64,000 nucleotides of DNA from Tolypeutes matacus. Lineage: Eukaryota > Chordata > Mammalia > Cingulata > Chlamyphoridae. This document shows, piece by piece, positions 53,711-64,000 of this stretch. A model generated the notes under the pieces. It was not told where the DNA came from, did not search any database, and saw nothing but the letters and a program-made list of their open reading frames with translations. A program made the position numbers and the translations under genes. How positions within the stretch are numbered: the stretch's first letter is position 1; every line of letters begins with the position of its first letter. The stretch lies in contig JAKSZT010053764.1 in the NCBI GenBank assembly GCA_026826555.1, positions 19,975,280 to 20,039,279 on the forward strand, given 5' to 3'.

Positions 53711-54585
53711 GTATCCAAAATGGAGTGAGCAAGACAACTCAGTAGGATGTGGTAAGACTGTTAGAAATTCTATTTTTTTTTTTTTTTGAGATAAAGGAAT
53801 ATAGTGATGCAATGATTTTTAAAATGAGCTTTATTAAGGCTTACTACACTCATTTACGTGGAGCCTTTACATGGTCCCTGAGTAAGCTGGTCATCTACCA
53901 TGCATTGTGCCTGAGGAATACTGAGGCAGGAGAAGCGCCACAAGGCAGAGGGCTGACAGTGGTGCCCCTCCAGCTCTTTCACTTTCTGGGTATTGACATT
54001 ACCTAAAGTAGGTTCTATGTTAAATGGGCTCACAAAGTAATATTTTCTAGTTTTAACCAACTAACCCTCATAGTTAGGAAGCAAATTGCTTAAAAAGATT
54101 CCTGCAAAGAAATCAATGATTGAAAGAATGCCAATAAAACAAGCCCAGGTGAAAATCAGTGTCAAATCTGCCACTTGAAACTCTAAGAATTCTTTGCCTG
54201 CCATACTGAGAAGTTAAAAACAAGATCTGACAAAAATTAAGTTAAAAATATTCACAATTTCCAAAAGACTACATGAAATTCAGACAAATACTAAATTTAA
54301 ATAATGAATACTGGACTAAGAATATATTTTACTGGGAGATATTAACCTTTGATAGTATGATATCATCATGATCTGCAAGACATTTAGAGCTTTTCTATCA
54401 TCTTCATTTCATTCTTCATAATTTTTGTGAAAAAATATTTCACAACTGTGAAATGGAAACATTTTGTGAAATGTTTTGTGAAGCATTTTGTATATGTTTT
54501 ATAATGTACTTTATATGTTAATACTGAATATATGTATTATGCACAAATATACATAAATCATGCCTTTTGTATCTATCCTTTCTTT

Positions 54586-54920
54586 TTTTATTAGAGAAGT
54601 TGTAGGTTTACAGAAAAAAAATCATGAATAAAATACAGAGTCCTATATACCACTCTATAATTAACACCTTGCATTAGTGTGGTACATTTTTTACAATTCA
54701 TGAAAGAAGATGTTTATAATTGTACTATTCATTATAGTCGATCATTTACAATAGGGTTCAATGTGTTGTACAGTCCTTTTTTAAAAAAATTTTTATATTA
54801 ATAACATATATACAATCTAAAATTTCTCTCTTTAACCACATTCAAATATATAATTCAGCTCTGTTAATTATATTCACAATGTTGCACTACCATCACCAAC
54901 ATCCCTTACCAAAACTAAAC
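54586..54920 (-). mobile_element. L1 3'-end, minus orientation
   Basis: It begins with the reverse complement of an L1-type end ('ttattagagaagttgtaggt', then 'ttacagaaaa'). It continues 'gcattagtgtggtacatttt', 'accacattcaaatatataat' and 'caatgttgcactaccatcac'. Related to 59950-60490. Confidence 0.6.
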
Positions 54921-55118
54921 TGGAAGGAGTGTGTGATCAAATAAATAACTTGGAGATGATTAAATGGTGGGGTCAGAATTTTTTTAACAAATCAATTTTA
55001 TTGATACATATTAATAAAGCATAAATCCATCCAAAGCGTACAATCAATGGTATTCAGTATAATCACATAATTGTACATTCATGGCTTCAATCATTTTTAG
55101 AGCATTTTCATTATTCCA

Positions 55119-55154
<36 letters not shown>
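55119..55154. repeat. (AAT)n microsatellite
   Basis: About 12 AAT units. Confidence 0.95.
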
Positions 55155-55156
<2 letters not shown>

Positions 55157-55191
55157 CAAAACCAAACGAACAAGCAAAACTCATCACTTCT

Positions 55192-55723
55192 GTGAAGTGG
55201 GCATCACCATCCCAGAATCATCAGGATTAGGGAATGAACTATGGACTAGAGTGGACTTACTGGTATTCTAGTATAGACTTAAAATTTTGATTCCAGCAAT
55301 AGAAGAACTTATATCATTGATATGGAAGCAGTGGCCACTTGAAGGTTCTGAGGTCAGGGAGAGGGAAAACAGGTGTAATATGGGGGCATTTTTGGGACTT
55401 GAGAATTGTCCTGAATGACATTGCAACGACAGATACAGGCCATTATATATCTTGCTATAACCTACAGAATTGTGTGGGAGAGAGTGTAAACTACAATGTA
55501 AACTATAATCCACACTTAGTGGCAATGCTCCAAAATGTGTTTGTCAATTGCAGTGAATGTACCACAGTAATGAAGGATGTTGTTAATGGGGGTAAATGTG
55601 GGTGGTGTGGGGAGCAGGGCATATGAGAATCCCCTATATTTTTCCCCTATATTTTTTATGTAACATTTATGTAATCTAAATATCTTTTTTCTTTAATTAA
55701 AAATTAAAAAAACAAAACAAAAG
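55192..55723 (+). mobile_element. Nested L1 3' UTR copy inserted in the older L1
   Basis: Plus-strand L1 3' UTR-like blocks ('gacattgcaacgacagatac', 'ggtggtgtggggagcagggc') end in an A-rich tail. The flanks, aaaactcatcacttct at 55176-55191 and aaacctcatcatttct at 55724-55739, match at 14 of 16 positions, a target-site duplication. Confidence 0.65.
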
Positions 55724-56040
55724 AAACCTCATCATTTCTCAGTCTCTCTATTCTTCCCCTACTGCACATAGCTGCTATTCTGTTTCCTTCTTTCTAGTTT
55801 ATTTGTATTTATATTTCGTAAAAACAGTCATATATGCAATATTACCCATATTCATATTTTACATGAAGTTTCACTATGTTTTACAGTCCCATGTTACATT
55901 TTTTAGCTTTCCTACTAGTGATATAAATGTCCTTAGGCTTTCCCTTTCAAACCACAGTCATACCCATATAATAGCTCTGCTAGTCACAAACACCATGATG
56001 TTCTCTCACCATTTCCAAAGATTTACAAACAGAGGTCAGA

Positions 56041-59000
56041 ATTTTTAACCCAGCTTGGTCCTATGCCAGACCCAGAGTAAACTGCCTTGCTCTTGTAAAA
56101 ACTGCCAATTGATTGTTGTCAGTACGGGGTTCTTAACTCACGATTAGGGTGAGAGAGGAGTATGGAATATAAATGATCTTCAGAGTATTTGAGAACCCCT
56201 GACACTATGTTCAAAATTCCATGACTGTGTCAATGTGTACTTTCTACAGAGAAAGTCCATATATTTTACCAGATATTCAAGAGTGCCTTCCCCAAAGGAG
56301 GAGAAGAAATACTGATACAGAGGTATTAGTGGCTCTAATGATCTCAGATACTTTTCTGAAGATAAACTAATCTCTTTGTGACTTTTATAAAACTAACTGT
56401 AAACATTTTATACATCCAAACATGTCTACCCTTAGAAAAACCCCTTAGAACTCAATATTTTTCTAGATATTCAAATGCATTCTAACTGCCCAAAAGTAGG
56501 ATTCATTTTTTCCCAGAGAGGCTTTCTGAGGATAATTTCATTCTGAAGTATTTTCTCAATAATACTTCATTATATATTGTTGCCTAGTCAAGAAAGGATT
56601 TTATAAATGCTGTCATCAACATGTATGTGAGGCTTTGACACATATTTGGAATCAGAACATGAATTCAGGGCCTAAGATATATTTGTATTGCTGTAAATTG
56701 TTTAAATATTTTAAACTTTTGTTTGGCAGGGCATTGTACTGCTGCCATTTGATTTGTACTTTATTTCTCTGAATAATAATGTGCTCCTATACCAATGTGA
56801 TACCAGAGTTTACCTCCAACCCCTCAACCAAATACCCCAGTAGCAGAATATGCTATATCCATGTGCACATGCTACTTTAATAGATTTTATTGCAGTATTT
56901 TACTTTTATACAACTTTCATCTGTTCCTGGATTTTCAGTTACTATCCGTTGCCTTTTATTTCCTCACTACCCTTCTCCTGCGTGGATTACTTAAGTACAC
57001 AAAAGTGTGATCTGCTATTGTCTTATATCAGCCGTTTTTTTCTATACTTGAAGTTCTATGTAAATTCAAGATAAGAATAGAAAATAAGCCAGGAACATAT
57101 AAAACAGAAATAACTACTAAAATGACCATAGGTGACTCTTTAAAGAAATTGAGATAAATAATCTGTTTTGGGGAATAATTGTCAATCTTTCCACAGGTAG
57201 AGCTAAATCACACTCCATAGCAATTGAAGATATGCCTTTGTTTTAGTTTCCAATGGTTTTTCTGGCCAGAAAGTGATGAATACATAAAACAAGCATAAGA
57301 AGGCTGGGGAATGGGTTGCAAGTGTCTGGATTCTGTATGAGGCAAGGTTTAATACTGGGCAGGGAACTTTTATCTCCCCTTCAGATAAGCTCAGCTGAAT
57401 GGTCCCTGACTTCAGTAAGTGTAGAGTATAAAGGAAAAGGTCACATTTGGCCTGTAATTGTGCATACTCGATTGCTTATCTTACCAGAAACCCTGCGATA
57501 TCTGTTGGATTTTTACTATTATAAAGACCATTTAGGGCCTTTTTGCAACAGACTTTCCTTAAATATGGGGGAAAATAAGGAGTTAGCTCATAGATAAAAG
57601 AACATCATAACATAGAGCATTTCTTTGTTCAATATTTAAGACTCTTAAAGAGGTTGACACCTCACACTTAACCTACATTTTACTGAACTACTTTTAAAAT
57701 ATATCCCCTATTGGGGCATTTGTCTTTATGTGGTATCTCAATTTTACAGTGTGATTTATCAACTGACGTTACTGGCTATGATTACCATTACCTGATATTC
57801 TGCAGTTCCCATGCCAATATCAATGTTTATTATTTTCCTAAGAATTTAGGACCAGAATGTTGAGCTATTATTTCTAATCCTGACATAATAAATAACTATT
57901 TATCAAATAAGAAAAGTAATTAAATAGTGAAAGCATAATTTAGTGATCTAGATAAATGACTATTCTTTCAAACATCCTGCAAATGCTAATATGACTAGTC
58001 TTTGAGCTGTCACAGGCTATATATCAATGTCTTACTTCGAATGGTAACATTATAACTTCTGGTAATAGTCACTGGTTTAAAAAAATACATGCCAATCTCA
58101 GAATCTTGTTCCATGCACAAAACAAGCATAATATACTAGAACACATGGTTGAATGGATTGCCCATGGCCACCCACCAAGATTAGAATCTCAGTCTCCTCA
58201 CTCTTACTCATTACATCTTCTACTATAGCACACTGTTTCCCTTAAATGAAAAATATAAGTCTCCAGGATCATATTCTTCAGCTCAGCAATAGCCTTCAAT
58301 GCCCAACTGAATAAATGGGCCCAGCACCATCCACTGCATGTTACTGGATTTATTTTCATAGACTGTGGCTTTCAGTTAATCACTGCTCACAGCAAAAAAA
58401 TATATATTTTATATTGTGACCCAGTATACATATACTTACATACATGCTGAGTTATATCAGTCAGGGTCCAAAAAGGAAAACAGAAGGAATTTAATTCAGG
58501 GAATTGGTGACACAGGTGTTAGAAGAGCTGAGAAGTCAAATAAGACATCAAGAGTAGTAATGGTAAAAAGTCACTTTTGCCCCAAGACTGTAGGAACCAA
58601 GCAAGGAGTCAGAATTAACAGAGTCCAGAGGCCAGGGTCTCCCAGTGAACTCTGAAACCATGGGGGTGGGGGACAGCTCTCAGGCAAGAGGGAGGGCCAC
58701 TGGGGAGATGCAGCTGTTTCCTTAACTTCTTTCCTACTGCCCTGATGTCACTCTTGCCAGTACCTCCTGTGGGCCAAATATAGCTGACATGGGAGCCCTC
58801 CCGGGTCAGCTCCCACTTGCCTTAGAGAGTGGAGCAGAAGAGTGAAGAATGGATCAGAGGGCCAACAGGTACTATAAAGAAAACAAAGTTTATTAAAGCT
58901 GTACTTAGGCTTTACTAAGCAATGTCCTCTGAAGCCAATATTTTCTCTTCAATTTCTTTTTTATGTTGGACACATCCTACTATGATTCATTATTCAAAAT

Positions 59001-59940
59001 GAGTTGAAAAACACTCTCGTGGACCAATATGGGATGCGTATTTCTGGAACCTTTGTCTCTTGCCTAAATATCCTGCTTTTATGTCAAGTTATTAAAAGAT
59101 GGATTTCATTATCAGGAGTGCATAGACCCAATTGTGTAAATCTTAGAGAAATAAAGTTCTATCAGACTCCCAATTTGGGACGATTTGTTTTTTGGTATGT
59201 AGAGTACCAAATAGTGATGGAATGCAAAGAAACTAAAAAATCAATCATAGTTTTTCTTGATCCACAAATAATAAGCATATAGTCTGATAATTATTTATAA
59301 CTTCCTTTTATTTTTTTCTGCATGGGCAAGATAATAAAGTAATAGTAGTTGTACCTTTATAATAGAACCATTCTTTCTCAGTCATTTTTCCAAAGATCTT
59401 GGTAGTACACAAGCCAGGGTTAGTATACGTGGCTTATACCCCAACTACTGTAGTAAGATATTAAATTTAAAAGTTAACCACATTTTAAAGCCAATTAATA
59501 ATATTTAGTTGTCTAAAGTTTCATATGCAATAGTTTCAGACTTTTGGAAGTCTAGTAAAATTGACATACTTACCTTAACTCAAATTAATTAACAAGAAAA
59601 TGTTAGTTTATGATTACATACTTTAAGTATCATGTCACATATTATGCAAACAGAAATCTATAGAGAGCTTAGTCTATGAGATTTGCTAGTAATTCTTCCT
59701 GGGCCCAATGTTTTAGGAGACTCAGGATGTATTTATTGATTGATGGTCGTGAAGAGCATAGTATCTGGCTTATGCTAATTTGTAGTACAGATAGTATTCA
59801 GTAAACCTTTGAGAACTTGGCAAAAATTATCTAAAAATTATATCCATCTTAGACTCCATTTAATAACATAAGCATTGAAAAAGATTAATTAGGCAACTTA
59901 TAACCTAAAAACCTTCTTTTGCAGGATTGAATTTTCAATA
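56041..59940. other. Intergenic DNA, mostly unassigned
   Basis: AT-rich DNA with no gene recognised. A region at 58450-58870 ('atcagtcagggtccaaaaag' and on) has the look of an old LINE-type repeat, but I cannot name it. Confidence 0.5.
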
Positions 59941-59949
59941 TATAACACT

Positions 59950-60490
59950 AATTCTTTTGAAAGTACATTTTTATAATTGTACTATTAACCATAGTCCATA
60001 GTTTAACTTAGGGTTCACTATTTGGTTGTATAGTTCCATGGTTTAAAAAAAAAATTATTCTAGTAACATATACAACAAAACATTTCCCCTTTCAACCACA
60101 TTCAAATATTTAATCCAGTGTTGTTAATTAATTCCACAGTGATGTGCCACCATCATCACCATCTATTACCGAAACTTTTCCATTGTCGCCAGTAGAAATT
60201 CTGTACCTTTTAGGCCTTACCCTCCCATTCCCTACCCCCACCCAGTCCCTTGGTAACCCATATTCTAGATCCTGACCCTTTGATTTTGCTTATTCTAAAT
60301 GCTTCTTATCAGTGAGATCATACAGTATTTGCCCTTTTCTTTCTGATTTATTTCACTCAACATGATACCTTCAAGGTTCATCATACATGTATCAGAACTC
60401 CATTCTTTTTAGGGCTGAATAGTATTCCATTTTGTTTAAATTTTTAATGAGTATTCCTTTACTGAGTCATCACAATGTTTCCTCTCTCCT
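59950..60490 (-). mobile_element. L1 3'-end fragment, minus orientation
   Basis: 'ataattgtactattaaccat', 'agtccatagtttaacttagg', 'ttcaaccacattcaaatatt', 'caccatcatcaccatctatt' and 'catgataccttcaaggttca' follow the same L1 3' region as 54586-54920 and extend further. Confidence 0.65.
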
Positions 60491-60984
60491 GGACAACATT
60501 TGGCCCCTTACCTCAGAAAAACTTCCCATTCTTGTGGTGGATGCATTATCAGGCTTAAAAGCATCAGCATATATGACATCTGATATAATGCTGCTAGTAT
60601 TGAAGTAGGGAAAGTACTTGGAGAGCTAAGTAACATTCGGTGGCATAAGTATCAAAATTTGCATTTTAACAATTTGTATATTGAAAAAATGTGGAAAGTA
60701 AATATGAGGAAATACCATAGACATCCTTTCAATATCAATTTCAGAAATCCATAACAAATGATGGCACGGCTCAGCAATACTGGGAAATGGCTGGGCCATT
60801 GTCAAGGGAGAATGTGGGTGCGTGACCTCTCTCCACGGTGAGCATCTCTTTTTCAAATGAGGTTCACCCTGGGCAAATCATGTGACTTTGGACAAGCCAA
60901 AGCACCTGTGAGTCCTTTGATCTTCATTTATTAATAAGGAGCCTTGGACCCGATACTCTCCAGGCTTCCTTTCATCTTAAACTC

Positions 60985-61115
60985 TGGTCTTAGTTTCCTC
61001 ATCTGTAAAATGGAGATCATATAATAATAGCACCTAACACAAGGTACACACAAGAGACAATTGATGTAAAGCATGTATCATGTTGTCCACACAGAGTAAA
61101 CACACAGTAAATGAA
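60985..61115 (+). mobile_element. MIR-like SINE fragment
   Basis: 'tcttagtttcctcatctgta', 'aaatggagatcatataataa', 'tagcacctaacacaaggtac'. Confidence 0.7.
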
Positions 61116-61611
61116 GCTACTTTTATGTTTTCAGCTCATTCAGTCCAAGTAGTTGGAAACAATGGCTTTTTTCAGTCCTCATTTTTTCTAACTTTCAGAG
61201 GAGATAAACTACTTTAAAAACTACTAACTTGAATTGGTTTCTTTGTCCTAACAGGTCTTAACACTTCCCCTTCCTCTCAGATCAGTTATGTCCAGTTCTT
61301 CCCATGAACTTGATTTCGTGCTCCTCTTCTGTATCCTCGTGGGCAAGTCCGCAAGATGCAGGCTTCTTGCTCAGCCCATCTTGTTTTGAACACCCTTTCA
61401 GAATTTTCAGCCATGCCCATGGCTCAGAATTCTGGGTGTCAAATCTTTACTGGTCTCCAAAATTTTAGTCCCATATCTATGGCTGCCCAAAGTCATTTGC
61501 ATTTGCATGGAATCCTTTCATCTTAATATGACCAAGGCAAAATTAATCATTTTATCTAAAATTAGTGTCCCCATCAAACATCTCATTTACTGTCAATGAT
61601 TTTTTATTATT
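61116..61611. other. Intergenic DNA, nothing recognised
   Basis: No gene, RNA or clear repeat seen between the MIR fragment and the next SINE. Confidence 0.5.
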
Positions 61612-61624
61612 TACATGCATTTTT

Positions 61625-62067
61625 TAAAAAAGTTTATTTATTTACTTTATCCATTTTAAACCCCCCCTTCCCCGTTTGCTGTTTTGTGTCCATTTGCTGG
61701 ACAATTCTCTGTATCTGTTTCCTGCCATCTCTTCTCATCCTCCTCCTCCAGGGTTCACCAGGATTCGATCCTGGAGACCTCCGATGTGGGAGAGAGGTGT
61801 TCTGCCACCTGCGCCACCTCGGTTCCTGGTTTTCAGAGCTTTCAGAGCATCTCATCTTGTCTCTCCCCTGCGTCTCCCTCCTGTTACGTCATCATCTTGC
61901 TGCATGGCTCCCAGGGCCTGGCGGCTCACCGGCACACAGAGCCTGGCAGCCCATGTGCCTTCTATATCTATATATATTTTTAATTTTACCGGGAGATCCC
62001 GGGGATCGAACCCAGGTCCCTCCATATGGCAGACCGACGCCCAACCATTTGAGCCACATCCGCCCCC
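61625..62067 (-). mobile_element. Full-length dimeric DAS-like tRNA-SINE
   Basis: Mirror orientation of 22562-23002 and very similar to it along its whole length, including the second tRNA-like unit and the TGACGTAA octamer (reverse complement near 61885). A perfect 13-bp duplication, tacatgcattttt, lies at 61612-61624 and 62068-62080. Confidence 0.92.
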
Positions 62068-62080
62068 TACATGCATTTTT

Positions 62081-62735
62081 GTAACGACAAACTATGACTA
62101 TATTACCAAAAATTTGATTAAAGGAAAAAATCATCCATAATTCTACCAGACCAGTCACTGTTACCATTTATAGTTCTCCCCAGTCTTTCCCACTGCTTAT
62201 GTATTTGTACCATTGTAATCAGAGTTTACATGCCATATTGTATCTTGCTTGCAATTCTAATTATTCTACAAGAATTTTTCACATTGCAAAAGTCTTCATA
62301 TTCTATTATTGCTTTTGTGTTCTCCCTGATTCCAGTAATTCCCTGCTCCAGTTCATTCTATATACCTGGTTAACTTTAATCTCATTCACAACACTGCTTT
62401 ACACATCTTTCATGTGTTCAAGAACACTGGGTGAGTCCTGACCGCTCATAGGATGAAATCCAGGCTCCCAGGTCAAGCACCAAACGCCCTCCTCAGACCG
62501 GAGTCCGTCCTTTCTAGCCTCATCTCCTATTGAAGAACCTTACCTAAGGCTAAACTGTACTACTCACTATTCCACACGCAAAACTGGTCATTGCTTCATT
62601 GCCTTCCTTCAAACCATACCACCTGCCTGCAATGCCCTCATCCCTTTCTACTCTTTTTTTTTAGCTCAGGTTTTCCCAACTGCTCCACACATTGTGGTTA
62701 CTATCTTTTAACAAGTTCTACTGAACCATTCATTT
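62081..62735. other. Intergenic DNA, nothing recognised
   Basis: No gene or well-defined element seen. Confidence 0.5.
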
Positions 62736-62739
62736 GACA

Positions 62740-62820
62740 AGTTCTAGGACCATATTCTCTACCTCACTGTGTCCTCAGAGCTCAGCACAAAGGGCATGCT
62801 CAATAAATATTTATTAATGA
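62740..62820 (+). mobile_element. Probable L2 3'-end fragment
   Basis: 'cactgtgtcctcagagctca', 'gcacaaagggcatgctcaat' and 'aaatatttattaatga' fit the L2 3' end. Confidence 0.6.
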
Positions 62821-62978
62821 GGATGACGATGGCACCTATCAGCACAGCTGTTCTGCTTTCTACAATAACGAGGAAAGCAGTACAGAAGCATTCAGGAGAA
62901 AACTCACTATAAACTTCCTTAAATGTTGCCAAAAGTCCGAAGAAATTTATATATGTTCTACTCCACTAACATGGATAT

Positions 62979-63057
62979 AACCAAGGAAGGAAGGAAGAAA
63001 AGAAGGAAGGAAGGGAGGGAGGCAAGGAGGAAGGGAGGCAGGAAAGGAGGAAAGGAG
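62979..63057. repeat. (GGAA)n-type purine microsatellite
   Basis: About 80 bases of GGAA/GGGA/GGCA units, all purine except a few C. GGAA repeats can bind ETS-family factors. Confidence 0.9.
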
Positions 63058-64000
63058 GTTGATAATAGGGACTTATTTGGCATTTTCACAATAATATATT
63101 TCTTTTATGATGTAGCAGAGATAAATGTGAAGCGTTCCTAGATTACAACTTCTCTGTTATAAAGTTTTGTAGATTCCTACAATACACTAATACCAAGATC
63201 AAAGTCAATAGCAGACGTATAGCAGTGCATATTGTTTATAACTCTTTTGATTATTTTTCCTTTCATAGAGATTTTAGAACCTGATTGAGAAAGAGTATTT
63301 TAAAATAGGTCCACTGGTTGGTAAATTTTAGTACTTGGGGCTTATGCTCCTGTAAAGGGTGGCCACAAATCCTACATTTTTGAGACTCCAACTAATATGT
63401 GTTGAAGACCAAAAAGCAGCTATCAGGGATTGCTTCAATGACTTCAAACAATCACCCTGAGAGAAGATGCTTAGAAGAACTTGGGGAAAATTAAACTTTG
63501 TGCATAGAATGAAGGGGCGGTACAGATGATTTATATGAGTGAGCATAAGGACGGTGTGTCACTGTCCCGACTCCAGCTATAAGAGGCTGTCAACCCTCAC
63601 TTCACAGACAAGGAGACTGTGTCTCAGACCCCTGGAATGGGGCATAGTAGAAGAGTCCAAACTAGGACCAATGTATTTTAGTTACACCACCATGACTAAG
63701 AGCTTAGTCCTCATTTTTCCTAACTCTTCCTAATCACATGTTTTATGTTCACTACTGCCAAGCAGCCCTGATGACTTATTTGAATTTCTTTTCCTTTTCC
63801 TTAATTCATCTTCTTTTGGAGCATGCCAAGAGTCAGAGAACTGGCTAAAAGGCACACACTAGGAAAGAAAAAGTGTTCTAAAAAGTAGGGACAATCCTAA
63901 TTGAATAATCTTCCCTGAATAATCATTTTCAGAAAGGCTTAAGTACAGACTCCAACAACTAGCTATGAAAATTTATTTGAGTACAATTACTTATTACCCA
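63058..64000. other. Intergenic DNA to the right edge
   Basis: No gene, RNA or clear mobile element recognised. Confidence 0.5.

Larger units (their letters stand above)
54985..56040 (-). mobile_element. Second L1 fragment, interrupted by a nested insertion
   Basis: The T-rich start and 'gtacattcatggcttcaatc' are on the left. The sequence resumes after 55739 with 'tcagtctctctattcttccc', 'gaagtttcactatgttttac' and 'cctactagtgatataaatgt', all L1-like in reverse orientation. The interruption is at 55192-55723. Confidence 0.55.

Noticed and set aside
55339..55626. 95-codon plus-strand ORF with several Cys residues
   Set aside because: It lies within an L1 3' UTR copy and has no recognisable domain.
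61596..62140. ORFs of 99-162 codons, with matching ones at 22491-23059
   Set aside because: They are reverse-frame translations of the dimeric SINE; the same peptide recurs wherever the SINE occurs.
49901..64000. Search for an upstream neighbour gene
   Set aside because: No exon-like ORF with plausible splice sites and no processed pseudogene recognised; only repeats and unassigned intergenic DNA.

Overview
The window is mammalian nuclear DNA from an armadillo-like xenarthran. The evidence is a classical intron-exon gene, abundant L1, MIR, hAT and MaLR fossils, and repeated copies of a tRNA-headed SINE that matches the DAS family known from armadillos. The species-level call (Dasypus or a close relative) is an inference from those SINEs.

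The only protein-coding gene I can support is the 5' third of SMARCA2 (BRM), the ATPase of SWI/SNF (BAF) chromatin remodelling complexes. It lies entirely on the minus strand. Untranslated exon 1 is at 49359-49544, beneath a CpG-rich, TATA-less promoter. Coding exons 2 to 7 lie at 35457-35717, 32301-32430, 27334-27729, 20015-20273, 3431-3557 and 1406-1579. All have GT/AG borders and compatible phases. They encode the first 437 residues: the Pro-rich N-terminus, the QLQ domain, a short Gln/Pro tract, a Pro/Ala-rich linker and the basic helical segment leading into HSA. The rest of the gene, including the helicase and bromodomain, lies beyond the left edge.

Intron 5 (3558-20014) holds a structurally complete but coding-dead endogenous retrovirus at 9861-18134, in the plus orientation and so antisense to SMARCA2. 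It has paired LTRs of about 530 bp, a tRNA-Leu-type primer site, a polypurine tract, a CTGT target duplication, decayed class I pol and a remnant of env TM. Two SINEs inserted into it later, one into the interior and one into the 3' LTR. A dimeric SINE 1 kb upstream carries a 50-bp block that is 47/50 identical to the provirus leader, including its splice donor. This is the most unusual observation here.

Intron 1 (35718-49358) contains a second large CpG island (about 46640-48760) with a good minus-strand splice donor at its edge, a candidate alternative first exon. From about 49900 to 64000 I see upstream intergenic DNA with L1, MIR and SINE copies and no gene. I found no CRISPR array, operon, structural RNA gene or new protein system. 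The novelty is in repeat evolution and in lineage-specific SMARCA2 details.
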